From Balamuthia mandrillaris (lineage: Eukaryota > Discosea > Longamoebia > Balamuthiidae): a DNA stretch of 64,000 nucleotides. The notes below the pieces were generated by a model, which was given only the letters and a program-made list of their open reading frames with translations, was not told where the DNA came from and searched no databases. The stretch is from assembly GCA_031835245.1 (NCBI GenBank), contig JAVKOQ010000126.1, positions 92,487-156,486 of the forward strand, in the 5' to 3' direction. The position numbers and the translations under genes were made by a program. Shown one piece after another: positions 41,599-50,928 of this stretch. Position 1 is the stretch's first letter, and each line of letters opens with the position of its first letter.

Positions 41599-41887
41599 TT
41601 GCACGGAGGGTACCCACGCCACCACCCGCCAAAAAAAAAAAAAAATGTAGCAGTGGCCGTAGCAGCACAAGTCGCCAAACGGGTCCTCTCGCCAAACAAC
41701 GTGCTTTTCTGTTTGAGGAGCCAACCGAAGAAAGAAGGTGATGCTGCTGATGTCACCTTGTCGACGTAATAAAAAATTTATGACGTCAGCATCAAGATTG
41801 ATCAGCGAAACACAAAAGGCGAAGAACAAAAACTCTTCTCGCCTGCTGGTGTTCTTCTGCGTTTTTTTTTTTTAAAAAAAAACAGTT
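41599..41887. promoter_or_regulatory. Divergent promoter region
   Basis: About 290 bp are shared by the seven-TM gene (minus) and the F-box/LRR gene (plus). A poly-A run (41631-41645) and a T/A switch (41862-41881) are present. No TATA box recognised. Confidence 0.35.
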
Positions 41888-44214
41888 ATGTACTACCGAC
41901 AGCGAGGTTTTGGCAGGTCAGGAAGGGGTGGTGGTGGCTGCTCGCCCACGAAACGACAAAAATACAACGGCAGAAGGTCCGGCGCTGCAGCCTACACTCA
42001 GCAGCAGCAACAGCATTACGACTATTGGCAGTTGTTGCCGGTGGAATTGCAGCTGTTGATACTGCATTACAGCACGCCCCCGGATAGGAGAGGCGTCCTT
42101 CACCTTGTTTCCAAGGAGTGGGACCAGCTGCTATGCAGAGAACGGACCGGGTTGCTGCTTCATGTCAAAAGGCACGTTGCTCCCTCTCCTCCTGCAGCCA
42201 AGAACAAGGAAGATGAGGAGGAGGAGGGAGAGACTATCATGGGTACAACAATGCAAACAAAGAGAAAGTCGCATCCACCAAAAGGTTTTTTTCGCTCTTG
42301 CTGCTATACCTTCACTCTCGCGGTACGCCTTTCGATACTATATCCACCATTTCTCAAAACATAGATCCGCTGGAGGAAGAGTTGGAGGGCATGACCACCG
42401 AAGCACTTAAAGCGTTGATCGAGGAGCAGGTATGCAGTCCTACTATTCGCTCACGTTTAGTGTATTGACAACACATCCGTATCATAACAATTATACACAA
42501 ACTAAAACTCCACAAAGGAAGAACTTCTAAGTTACCATGTGGTGCAGCCTCAACTGGCTTCAGTGGTAAGCGGGGTGCTGACCAAGAGTCCAAGACTCAC
42601 GCACCTCAAGATCACAGGTCTGCTCAACCACCACGAACTGAGCGCCATCTTTGCTGCTGTGCAAGCCTTACAGCACTTCCACCAGCAGCCGCATGGTGAC
42701 AGTGATGCAGTTGACGTTCAGCTGCCCTTCCGCCTTCAGCATTTGGACCTCTCTCAGGTCTGTGATCCAGCCCTTGATAAAGTAGAGTTTTTCAGCAGCA
42801 CGGAGAGTCTAGAGATGATTCCTGCCACGTTTCCATTGCTCAAATCGTTGGATCTTGGCGTCGTGATGGCTTATGACTACCATCACTGGCCTAACTACAA
42901 CACTGCCGCTGACGCCACTGTAGCTCCCACAACAACAGCAGGGTGGAGCGCTGGGTTCTCAAATGTGGGTTGGGTTAATTTGGATTCGGTCCTCGTGCGC
43001 TTTTTTGGTGACGATGAAACGTCGTCATCGTCGTTCGTTCCTTTTCCTTTGGAACGTCTTCGAGTGAGCAACGCTAGGCTCTCGCGTCAAGGTGCCACCG
43101 CCTTGCATCGCGCTGCGGACCTGCGGTCCCTTCACCTCAGGTCTCTTGCCTTTGATGCGGTGCGTTCCTCTTTTCTTTTTTTAAGCATCTGTAATGCTGT
43201 CCTGAACACATCAACCTAAAAGGGAGTGGACGTGGACGAATGGCTCACCTTGCTTCTGGACAAGCTTGTCCATCTTCATCGTCTGGGCCTCGCCGATTCT
43301 CAACAATTTGGGGAGTTGCTGTTGGCTGGCTCCTCCAATTACAAAGCGGCGTGTTGTAGGTTGAAAGGATTGGATGTGTCTGGGTGCCCATTGACCCCCT
43401 CTTCGGTGCTCAACCTCACCACTGCGAACTTTGCTTGTTTACAAGAGTTGAACCTCTCACAAGTTTCTCTTTCGAATCTTCAAATGCTTTTTGTCGCGCA
43501 TCATTTGCCGCGTCTGCAAGATCTTTCGTCTTCATCGCCTAAAGTTGGTTTACTTCACGTTGGATCCCACCCGATCTACCATTGTGTTGACCAACCTCAA
43601 CGAACGAACGGCTACACCACTAATCGAAAGGCACAAGACTTGGCTTCACTCGACGTTGAAGCGTTCCTCTCTTCAATCTTCCACTACCAACACCAACATA
43701 GCTGAAGTGAAGCACGATGACCAAACTCCACTACTATTGGAGTTTCACGAGCCACATCAAGCTAGTCGTATTATACAAGAACTGAACGGTAAGCGTTTGG
43801 AGGGAACAGGTGGCCCCGTGGATGTGGAGATGGAATTCTTTCTGTTGGATAGTGACAAGAAAGACGGTGAAGGCGGTGACATTAGCAGCTGCTTACACGA
43901 GCTGAAGCTTGAGGCCTGCAAAGATTTTCGTGCAGCTCCTCTGTTAGAACTTGCTGCATTAGCTCCACTCCTCCGGTTTGTGTTTTTTTTTCTCATTTTT
44001 GCCTCGTCTAGGCTGTTTCGTTGACGTGTGCGCGAATAGGAAGTTGACGATAAAGAAGAGTTGGGTGACGGAGCAGGCTCTGCACGCCTTCACCAAACAT
44101 CTTCCATCTTTACAAAAGCTGGACGTACGTCCCTCTTCTTCCTTTGGAGGCGCTCATATCATCATTGAAGAAGAAGCAGAACATGATCTGTTTACAATAA
44201 ATCCAGGTTTATAA
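41888..44214 (+). CDS. F-box/leucine-rich repeat-like protein
   Basis: About five exons. Start MYYRQRGFGRSGRGGGG at 41888; a Gly/Arg- and Gln-rich head leads to an F-box-like segment (YWQLLPVELQLLILHY, VLHLVSKEWDQLL). The remaining exons hold irregular leucine-rich repeats: LTHLKITGLLNHHELSAIF, LQHLDLSQVCDPALDKVEFF, LKSLDLGVVM, ERLRVSNARLSRQGATALH, LHRLGLADSQQFGELLL, KGLDVSGCPLTPSSVLNLT, LQELNLSQVSLSNLQML and LHELKLEACKDFRAAPLLEL. The final exon ends HDLFTINPGL. An SCF ubiquitin-ligase substrate receptor is likely. Intron positions were inferred where the frame changes (about 42330-42365, 42430-42520, 43160-43223, 43526-43548, 43975-44038). Confidence 0.7.
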
Positions 44215-44343
44215 AGTGAGTGCATACATGCATATATGTACAAAGGAATAACAGCAGAATCAGCAGCAAAAAGCAACTATCGCAGCAAACATCCTCGTCA
44301 TCTTCAATACTTCTGTGACACCATAAACCATCAACGCTATCAA

Positions 44344-45537
44344 CTAAGAACTGAGCCTAGCTCGTTTCTTTTTGTGAGAACGTTTGGTGGAAGATCTGTC
44401 ACTGCTGCGTGGCTTTGACGTAGGGGCACCTCTCTTCTTAGAGCTGGTCCTGCTGGACTTTTTCTTTTTCTTCTTGGCGGAGGACGACGACGAGGAAGCA
44501 ATAGGAGGGGCCGCAGAAGTGGAAGAAGTGCTACCACGTCGATAAGAGCGAGGCTTCATGAACCTTAAACCGTATCCCAGGTCGAAGGCTGCGTTGTTGC
44601 CATCGCCTTCCGTTCGCATTTGTTCCGTTGGCCTTTCTGGGCTTGCTGGGGTGATGTGTTGTCCTTCTTGCTGTGGTTGTTCGGTTGTCGTGGGTGAGGT
44701 CGCAGCGGGGGTTACATCAGAGTTAGTTCGTGTGGAGGAAGAAGATGGTATAGGCGAAGGCGATACGCTTGTTGAGCCGTTTTGATAGTGGTGGAAGGAA
44801 GCGTTGCTCGCCCTGTTGGTGATGGCGGCAGCAGCAGTGGGCATGCGGGGAGGAGCGGAAGCTGTAGGGTTGCTGCTGATTACCCTTAGTATCTCTCCGG
44901 CGGTGACTCGTGGCACTTCTCTGGTGGTGTTTGCCTCATATGAGTTGCTGTTGGGCCCCTTTTTGGCTTTTCTGGGTCCGTTTCTTCTGCAGGACTTGGC
45001 AGCTCGTGGGCCGTCCTCCCCTTCGTCCTTGCTGCTATGTTCCTCGTCCCGCCACCGCACTCCCAACCGTTCAATCAGGGAGTCGATATCGTTGTTGTTC
45101 TGAGCGTGCCGTGCGGCCGCCTCCTCGTTCAAACGCTGCAGCACGCTTTGCATGGAATGCGTGGGGAAGGAGGAGAAATTGGGGGGAGAGGAGGAAGAAG
45201 TGGCGGCGGTGGAAGAGGCTGGTTTGGAAATGGAGGAGATGGTTGCGTCGGAAATGATGCTATGTAGCTTAGGAGGACCCTGGGAGAGCGGGGGAGCAAA
45301 GGGAGAATGCATGGGGAGCAGCTTGGCGGCCTGCCGTTTGTATTCTTCCAACTCTTCTCCAACCAGCGCAAATTCTAGTCCATCCTTCGAGGAGGCTTGA
45401 GGAGGTTCCACCGTATGCTCCACTGTATTTCCTTGCTCTTCTCGTCCCGCATTCGCTGCCTGGCTTAGAGCTGCACTACTGCCCTTAGGACCTTCCTCAC
45501 CACTCACTGACCGTTCGTCCATCATGGAGTGGCTCAT
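44344..45537 (-). CDS. Unrecognised Ser-rich basic protein, member A of local motif family
   Basis: A single exon encodes 397 residues from MSHSMMDERSVSGEEG at 45537. It is mostly low complexity (Ser, Pro, Thr). Ordered islands are a helix (HSMQSVLQRLNEEAAARHAQ, then DSLIERLGVRWRDEE), a segment TAGEILRVIS, and near the C-terminus DLGYGLRFMKPRSYRR followed by a Lys/Arg/Ser tail (AKKKKKKSSRTSSKKRG) that is an evident nuclear signal. The same order (Leu-rich helix, disordered linker, GxGLxF/Y-x-K/R-P, basic end) occurs in the genes at 46.7-48.3 kb and 49.6-50.3 kb. I recognise no named family. A nuclear role is inferred from the basic tail only. Confidence 0.65.
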   Translation of the reverse strand: MSHSMMDERSVSGEEGPKGSSAALSQAANAGREEQGNTVEHTVEPPQASSKDGLEFALVGEELEEYKRQAAKLLPMHSPFAPPLSQGPPKLHSIISDATISSISKPASSTAATSSSSPPNFSSFPTHSMQSVLQRLNEEAAARHAQNNNDIDSLIERLGVRWRDEEHSSKDEGEDGPRAAKSCRRNGPRKAKKGPNSNSYEANTTREVPRVTAGEILRVISSNPTASAPPRMPTAAAAITNRASNASFHHYQNGSTSVSPSPIPSSSSTRTNSDVTPAATSPTTTEQPQQEGQHITPASPERPTEQMRTEGDGNNAAFDLGYGLRFMKPRSYRRGSTSSTSAAPPIASSSSSSAKKKKKKSSRTSSKKRGAPTSKPRSSDRSSTKRSHKKKRARLSS

Positions 45538-46725
45538 ATTGCAACAGAGAGAGAAACTCCTCTTCTATGACCCTCCTCCAACGAACTTTCTCCTTCTTAG
45601 CCAACTAACTGCAAAGGGCTGCGCGCTGTGCTCAAGTCAGTATATTGGGTCTTCAGGAGAGGCTGCAGTGACAGCCTTGTGACGTGGAAGCTCAGCGCTG
45701 AGGGAGAAAGACAGGAGAGGAGAGAAGGAGAGAGAGGAGTATGCTCCCTCAGTCCCTGCCCGACTTGCAGGCGGGGGGAGGGCGAGGGAGGGAGGCAAGC
45801 GCTTGCCCCTCCCTTTTGCTGGCTGGTGGCGATGCTGTTTCTATGGAGTTGCCATCTACTTTCTGGCTGATTTCCTGCTATGCCCTTTTTTCGTTTAACA
45901 GGTTCAATTATTGTTGATCTTAGATCTGATAGATCAATATTTTCCGCCCCCTCGTGCTCCCTCAATTTAAGACATAATTAATTAACAATGAAAATGAATT
46001 GTATTTTTCCTCATATGAGAATAAAATCCTTTTCTTTCAGCTGTTTTTCTGCCTAGTTCCTGTGTTTTTTCTGACAGTGAGGCAACGAACGATTAGTCTC
46101 ATCTCTCCTCCAGTACGACCGCTCTTGGTAACGGCAGATGCTTCCTTAAAAACAGAAAAAAAACGAAGGGCAGAGAAACAGCACCAGATTTCTTGTCGAA
46201 AACTGCGGGAAAACATATCAAGCTAATATATTGGACGTCCATTTTATCCAAAACAAGGCCGCGGATCGCACAGAGCAAGAGGAAAGATTGCTGTTTCCAG
46301 GCCAGTTTTTCCTTGTAAATCTCAGCGCGGCCTTTTTTTGGAAGAGATCGCCGTCCTGCTTCCTTTCTTTTCTTCCATCATTCCTCCGCAGTCAGCGGTA
46401 ACGGGGGCCGCGCACCTGAAACATGAGAAGGAAAAAAGAATGAGTAACGCTACGCGGAGGGCGTATAAAAAAGAAAAGGCAAAGAATCCAGTGAGCAAAT
46501 TCACACTCAAAACGAACAAACAAACCAAAAAGAACAAAACCTCCCCCATACAACTCCCCCCTCTCCCTACAACTTTCTCTCTCTGACAAGTTTGTCACTT
46601 GGCCAAGCCCTCCTCCACCGTTCCGGCTGCTGCACCCCCACCCCCTCCCCCTCTGAACCTGAACCTGCATCAGCTCAACCCACCCCAACCCAGACAACTT
46701 TGACAGCACGACCACCGCCAAGATA
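45538..46725. promoter_or_regulatory. Divergent 1.2 kb region between family members A and B
   Basis: The region should hold both promoters. A TATAAAAA element at 46464-46471 lies about 260 bp before the member B start codon, with a pyrimidine- and C-rich leader (46550-46720) between, which fits a TATA box plus 5' UTR. Short open frames inside show no conserved motif. Confidence 0.45.
46464..46471 (+). promoter_or_regulatory. TATA box, probable, for member B
   Basis: GCGTATAAAAAAG lies on the plus strand about 260 bp upstream of the start at 46726. The long distance implies a long leader. Confidence 0.4.
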
Positions 46726-48294
46726 ATGGAGTTCCTGCAGTACGACCACGGCCATGAGTTCACGCAGAGCTACGCCTACCCCGTGCCTACTGCTCAGCAG
46801 GAGCCGGTCCCCAACTACTTTTGCGAGCAGGCGCCTCTCCAGAGTTCTCAACCACCACACTACGAAGAGAACGGTCACTGGTCTGCCGAGCTTTCTTCGC
46901 ACTGGAACGGAGCCTACCAACAACAGCAGCACTCTGAAGTGGACTATTTCCAGTTCGGTGGTGCCTCTGGTGAGGAGAGCATGGTCGCCAACGAGTGTGC
47001 TGGCAGCCAACAAGACCCTTCCTTCGACTGGCTGGCCCTTCTCCAAAACGACGTTGCCACTGCTGCCGACCACCAGCAAAATCCTTACTACGATGGAGTG
47101 ACCGCTACTGCTTACGGTACGGAGGGCAGCACAACCGATCACGTGGAGGGCTTCTACAATGACAACCTTGGTCACCTTCCCTTTACTGAGGCCCTTTCTG
47201 ATAGTTCTTTCTTCCCAGTTGCCGATGCTTCCTCTCACAGTCCCGACAGCGAGCCTGTGGAAACCCGCTTCCCTTCCTTTGACTTTGTTCCTCTTCCTCC
47301 CTCCGCCGCCATCACCAGCGATGGCACAGAGTCTGTATCAGACTTCGGCAACAGCCTTGAGGATAGCCTCACTTCATTGCTGTCAGTGGTCTCTAGCGCT
47401 GTGCCTTCCTCTTGCATCGCTGAACAACCCTTCGACTGGAGCCCTTACACCTCCTCCACCACGGTGCCTACCCGAGCAGTTGATGGTGATTTGGATGCCG
47501 ACCTCATGAGTTCTCCTACCCACTCCTCCTGTGCCTCTCCCATGTCTGGAGCATCACCTGCCTCCTCCCCCGTGCCCTTCTACAACCAGAACCCATCTCC
47601 TGGCAACTCCCCTTCGGCCTCTCCTGCCAACTCTCCCCGCAAGGATACTGCTTCCAATAACGCCTCCGAAAAGCCTCGTAAGAGGGCAAGGGACAACAAC
47701 GTTTCTTCCCCATCAAGCCCATCCGCCTCTCCATCTACCACTCGTCCTCGTTCCAACTCCGACCCGTCTCCTCCCCAATCACCTCAGAAGAAGGGCACTC
47801 AACAACAAAAGAAGAAATGGACTTTTGTTTTGCACCATGAGGAAGAGTGGATGGGCAGCTCCTACAGAGGTCTTGATAAGCCCTCTTTCGACTCGGATTC
47901 CGCTGAGGCCATGGAACAGAAGCTCCAAAGCGTGCTGCGCAGCCGGGCACTCCTCGAGCAGTTCATGCAGGGCAAGAATATGGGCTCCACCTCATCGGAG
48001 GACAAGCCTGAGGACTCCCTCCGCTCCTTGGCCAAGCAGCTCTCCCCTCCTTGCATTGCTCCATCTCCAGCTGCTGCTACCCCCGCTCCAGATTCCCCCA
48101 CTCCCACTGCCAGTAACACTGCCAGCGGCCAGCTTGACCCTGCTCTCGCTCTTGGTTCCGGCTTACAGTTCTTGCGACGACCCAAGGCAACTTCTCCTGC
48201 TGCCACTCCGGCAAAGGCCACAACTGGCAGCAACAACAGGAGGAACAAAGCCGCTGGTGGCGACTCCAAGTCTCTCAAGAGGAAGAGAAACTAA
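46726..48294 (+). CDS. Unrecognised Ser/Pro-rich protein, member B of local motif family
   Basis: A single exon encodes 522 residues from MEFLQYDHGHEFTQSY. The first 260 residues are acidic and rich in Gln, Tyr, Phe, Trp and Asp (WSAELSSHWNGAYQQQQ, SFDWLALLQND, PFDWSPYTSS), resembling transcription activation domains. A Ser-Pro repeat region follows (SPTHSSCASPMSGASPASSP), with many possible proline-directed phosphorylation sites, then a basic patch (KPRKRARDN). The ordered C-terminal part reads KKKWTFVLHHEEEWMGSSYR, EQKLQSVLRSRALLEQFMQG, LALGSGLQFLRRP and ends KSLKRKRN. G+C-rich third positions and absence of introns suggest strong expression. A transcription co-regulator is a guess; there is no known DNA-binding domain. 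Confidence 0.7.
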   Translation: MEFLQYDHGHEFTQSYAYPVPTAQQEPVPNYFCEQAPLQSSQPPHYEENGHWSAELSSHWNGAYQQQQHSEVDYFQFGGASGEESMVANECAGSQQDPSFDWLALLQNDVATAADHQQNPYYDGVTATAYGTEGSTTDHVEGFYNDNLGHLPFTEALSDSSFFPVADASSHSPDSEPVETRFPSFDFVPLPPSAAITSDGTESVSDFGNSLEDSLTSLLSVVSSAVPSSCIAEQPFDWSPYTSSTTVPTRAVDGDLDADLMSSPTHSSCASPMSGASPASSPVPFYNQNPSPGNSPSASPANSPRKDTASNNASEKPRKRARDNNVSSPSSPSASPSTTRPRSNSDPSPPQSPQKKGTQQQKKKWTFVLHHEEEWMGSSYRGLDKPSFDSDSAEAMEQKLQSVLRSRALLEQFMQGKNMGSTSSEDKPEDSLRSLAKQLSPPCIAPSPAAATPAPDSPTPTASNTASGQLDPALALGSGLQFLRRPKATSPAATPAKATTGSNNRRNKAAGGDSKSLKRKRN

Positions 48295-48573
48295 GGAGTG
48301 AAGTCCTTGCCTTGGCATCGTCTGCCTACCTCAAAATCTGGGAGCAAGAGTGCTACTTTTTCCGTCCTACACCTCCATCACCCGTCACCAACACTTACAG
48401 CGAGAGGCCTGTTCTTGTTTTTACCTGTTTGTTTGTTCGATTTTTTTTTCTTTGTGATTGGATGCCAGCAAACCTTGAGCTGGCCCCCGACTTTGGATAG
48501 TATTTTAGCTGTACTTTACGAATTATCGTTTGGACTTTGTTTTTCCATGTCTAGCTAGGCTTAACATGTATTT

Positions 48574-48628
48574 TTACTTTTGTTTTGATGAACAAGAAAA
48601 AAGTTTCGTAAACTCGGTTCCCTCTCCC

Positions 48629-48698
<70 letters not shown>

Positions 48699-49086
48699 CC
48701 TCTTCCTCCTTCTTCTCCTTCTCCTTCTTCTCCTCCTCCTCCTCCAACACCTTTTCTCCGTTAGGAATGTGCTTGCAGGCGGTGAACCATCCTGAACCAC
48801 AGGCAAAGGGTTCTTCCAAGCACAAGGCTTCTGGGCGTATTAATCTTCTCCCGATTTCGCTGGAAAACTGGTTCCAAAAGGGCTGGGCGGGTGCAGCCTG
48901 CGGCCTTCCACGCTTCTGTGCCCTTGCCTGAGGTGCCGCTGGGGCGTTTTCCGCTCTTCTTTTCCGAGTAGCAGTGGGAGTAGAAGAAGTAGTGGCGCGA
49001 CCCCCTTCCTTGTGGACCCGACCGAAGTGAACGGCCAACCCGTGAGAGGTAGCAAACTTTTTTCGGCACTGTGGGCAACTTGCCAT
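48574..49086 (-). CDS. Single C2H2 zinc-finger protein with microsatellite-encoded Arg-Glu tail
   Basis: A single exon encodes 170 residues. The start MASCPQCRKKFATSHGLAVH immediately forms a C2H2 finger (C-x2-C-x12-H-x4-H, ending FGRVH). Basic and Ala/Pro-rich sequence follows (ATRKRRAENAPAAPQ). The last 60 residues are Glu/Lys and then repeated Arg-Glu, written directly by the (CT)n microsatellite at about 48621-48694 read on the minus strand. The finger may bind nucleic acid. The repeat-coded tail is probably length-variable between strains. The gene sits between members B and C of the local family, on the opposite strand. Confidence 0.6.
48621..48694. repeat. (CT)n microsatellite, coding on the minus strand
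   Basis: About 70 nt of CT with one interruption; translated on the minus strand as alternating Arg-Glu. Confidence 0.85.
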
Positions 49087-49605
49087 TCAGGCCAGCTTCC
49101 AGCAGCGTTGTGGAAGAGGCGCACAGAGGTTCGTGGTTTTGCCTGCACCACTGCTGCCAACAAATGCTACTGTCTGCCCAGCCTGGCGTTCACGTCAAGC
49201 ACTGCCGTTCCTTTTCCTTATCCAAGAGTCAGATTTCCGATATTGAAGGATATTCATTCATTTGGGGGGTGCATTCCTTCAACGATCCGGACTCTCTGGA
49301 TTTTCCATCAGTTTTCTGCCCTCCTAAACGTCAGAAAAGGAAAAGTTTTGACAGATGGGCCAATGACACGGGGCTACCGCCTTCCTAAACTGTCAGTATG
49401 TAATCAACGTGACAGATCAACCAATGACCAAAAACTTCTATTACCGGTATCGTAGCTCGTCGCCGCAGTCCATCTTTTTTGGAAGGGGAACCCCATAAGG
49501 TGGAATATCTGGCTTTGTTTGAAGTTTTTTATTTTTTGCTTTTTGGCGCGGCAGGAAACGAAGGAGGAAGGGAGGCCTGCCACCCACGCCGCCGAACTTT
49601 TTGAG
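49087..49605. promoter_or_regulatory. Upstream region of member C with duplicated CCAAT-type module
   Basis: About 520 bp lie between the divergent C2H2 and member C starts. A module GACAGATNNNCCAATGAC occurs at 49350-49367 and again at 49411-49428, exactly 61 bp apart. Each copy is preceded by CCTAAAC(T)GTCAG. An AG at about 49553 could end a 5' intron, so an upstream exon of member C is possible. Confidence 0.45.
49350..49428. repeat. 61-bp spaced direct repeat, GACAGATNNNCCAATGAC
   Basis: Two 18-nt copies match at all 15 fixed positions, and an upstream block (CCTAAAC, GTCAG) is repeated with them. Probably a tandem duplication kept at its functional positions, CCAAT-box-like. Confidence 0.6.
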
Positions 49606-50319
49606 ATGGGGGCGAACGAAGGGACGAGTTCCCTGGACGACTTGCTTCAGCAGAGTCAGGAACTGGTTCTGCTGTTGATGGAGGAGTATGGTTGGGAGGC
49701 GAGCGCCATCTGGGGTGAGGAGAACAACGCCGAGCTCTTTTCCTCCCTTCGTCCACCGGAAGCCCCCTTTTACCATTCCCACCTCCTTGGCAATGGCGAC
49801 GGCGATTGTCACCTGCAGAAAGAACAAGTGAAGCAGGAAGAGCGAACCATGAAAGCCATTTCCCCCTCTCACCCCACCAAAAAAACGGAAAGGAAGCGGG
49901 CAACCACAGTCAAAAGGAAGTATACGCGGAGGAAGAGGCCCCTCGTCTTTCATGACAACGAATACGGCTGTCTTTCTGGGGTGCCCACCAACGAGTGCGA
50001 CTCCAAAGAGCACTGCAACCTGCGCCCCATGTTAAGGCAACTGTCTACAACCATCTACGAGCAGCAACCACCAGACGCCAACATGGCTGTGATCGCGGCC
50101 ACAGCCTCCACTAACCGTGAGATGGTTATCACCCCTTCTGTGGTTGCTCCCCCACTTACAGTGGAGGCTATGATGCGGATGGATACACTGCTATCTTGTG
50201 GAACGCTTGGCATTGGCGCTGGTCTGTGCTATGCCAAGCCTATTTCCGCCGACCCAGCAAAGACAAGCATTGCAAGAATAAAGAGGAAAAAGAAGAGAAC
50301 TGAGGAGTACAGGAGATAG
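49606..50319 (+). CDS. Unrecognised basic protein, member C of local motif family
   Basis: About 237 residues from MGANEGTSSLDDLLQQSQEL. The frame is open further left to an AG at about 49553, so an upstream exon may exist. The order is an acidic helical start, a strongly basic patch (ERKRATTVKRKYTRRKRP), LVFHDNEYGCLSG, a short helix (NLRPMLRQLSTTIYEQQ), a linker, GTLGIGAGLCYAKPISADP and the end ARIKRKKKRTEEYRR. The sequence LVFHDNEYG aligns with TFVLHHEEEW of member B, and GIGAGLCYAKP with GSGLQFLRRP and GYGLRFMKP. It is the shortest family member. A nuclear protein is inferred from the basic patches. The function is unknown. Confidence 0.6.
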   Translation: MGANEGTSSLDDLLQQSQELVLLLMEEYGWEASAIWGEENNAELFSSLRPPEAPFYHSHLLGNGDGDCHLQKEQVKQEERTMKAISPSHPTKKTERKRATTVKRKYTRRKRPLVFHDNEYGCLSGVPTNECDSKEHCNLRPMLRQLSTTIYEQQPPDANMAVIAATASTNREMVITPSVVAPPLTVEAMMRMDTLLSCGTLGIGAGLCYAKPISADPAKTSIARIKRKKKRTEEYRR

Positions 50320-50450
50320 ATTGGAGAGGAGGAAATGAAGAGATAAGGGAGAGAGGGAGGAGGGAGAGAGAGAGAGAGAGAGCAGTGAAATACTTGTCAC
50401 TTTTCGTCCTATTTTCTACTTGTATAGTAAATTTTAGATTGTAAAAGGCG

Positions 50451-50884
50451 TTAACTCACTTTGGAGGACAGAAACTCTAGGAAACGCTGCGAGTAAATGG
50501 CAGGCGCCACCGCAGAGAGACCCTCTTGAGAAAAAAGTAGCGACTTTAGCTTGTTTTCCATTTGTTTGCGCAGCGTCCATGGCTGTAGGATGTCGATGAT
50601 CCGCATGAAGTAAACCTCTCCATGTGTTATTCGGTCTTGCTCGTTTCTGGCATAAATGCCGCTGCTACCGGCCAGCTTGATGCAATCCTGCTCTGCTTCT
50701 TCCTCCCTAAACGGGTGTGGTGCAAAGCATATTAGTTTGTTTTGGTAGTAGAAGGTGAAGAAAATACAATGGGTACCTCAGGTGGGAGACTGTTTTGGGT
50801 TCATACTGGTGGATCCCAACCAAAAGGCTATAATCCATTATGCCATTACCTTCCAAAAACTGCAAAAAGCACAACAAATAAGCA

Positions 50885-50928
<44 letters not shown>

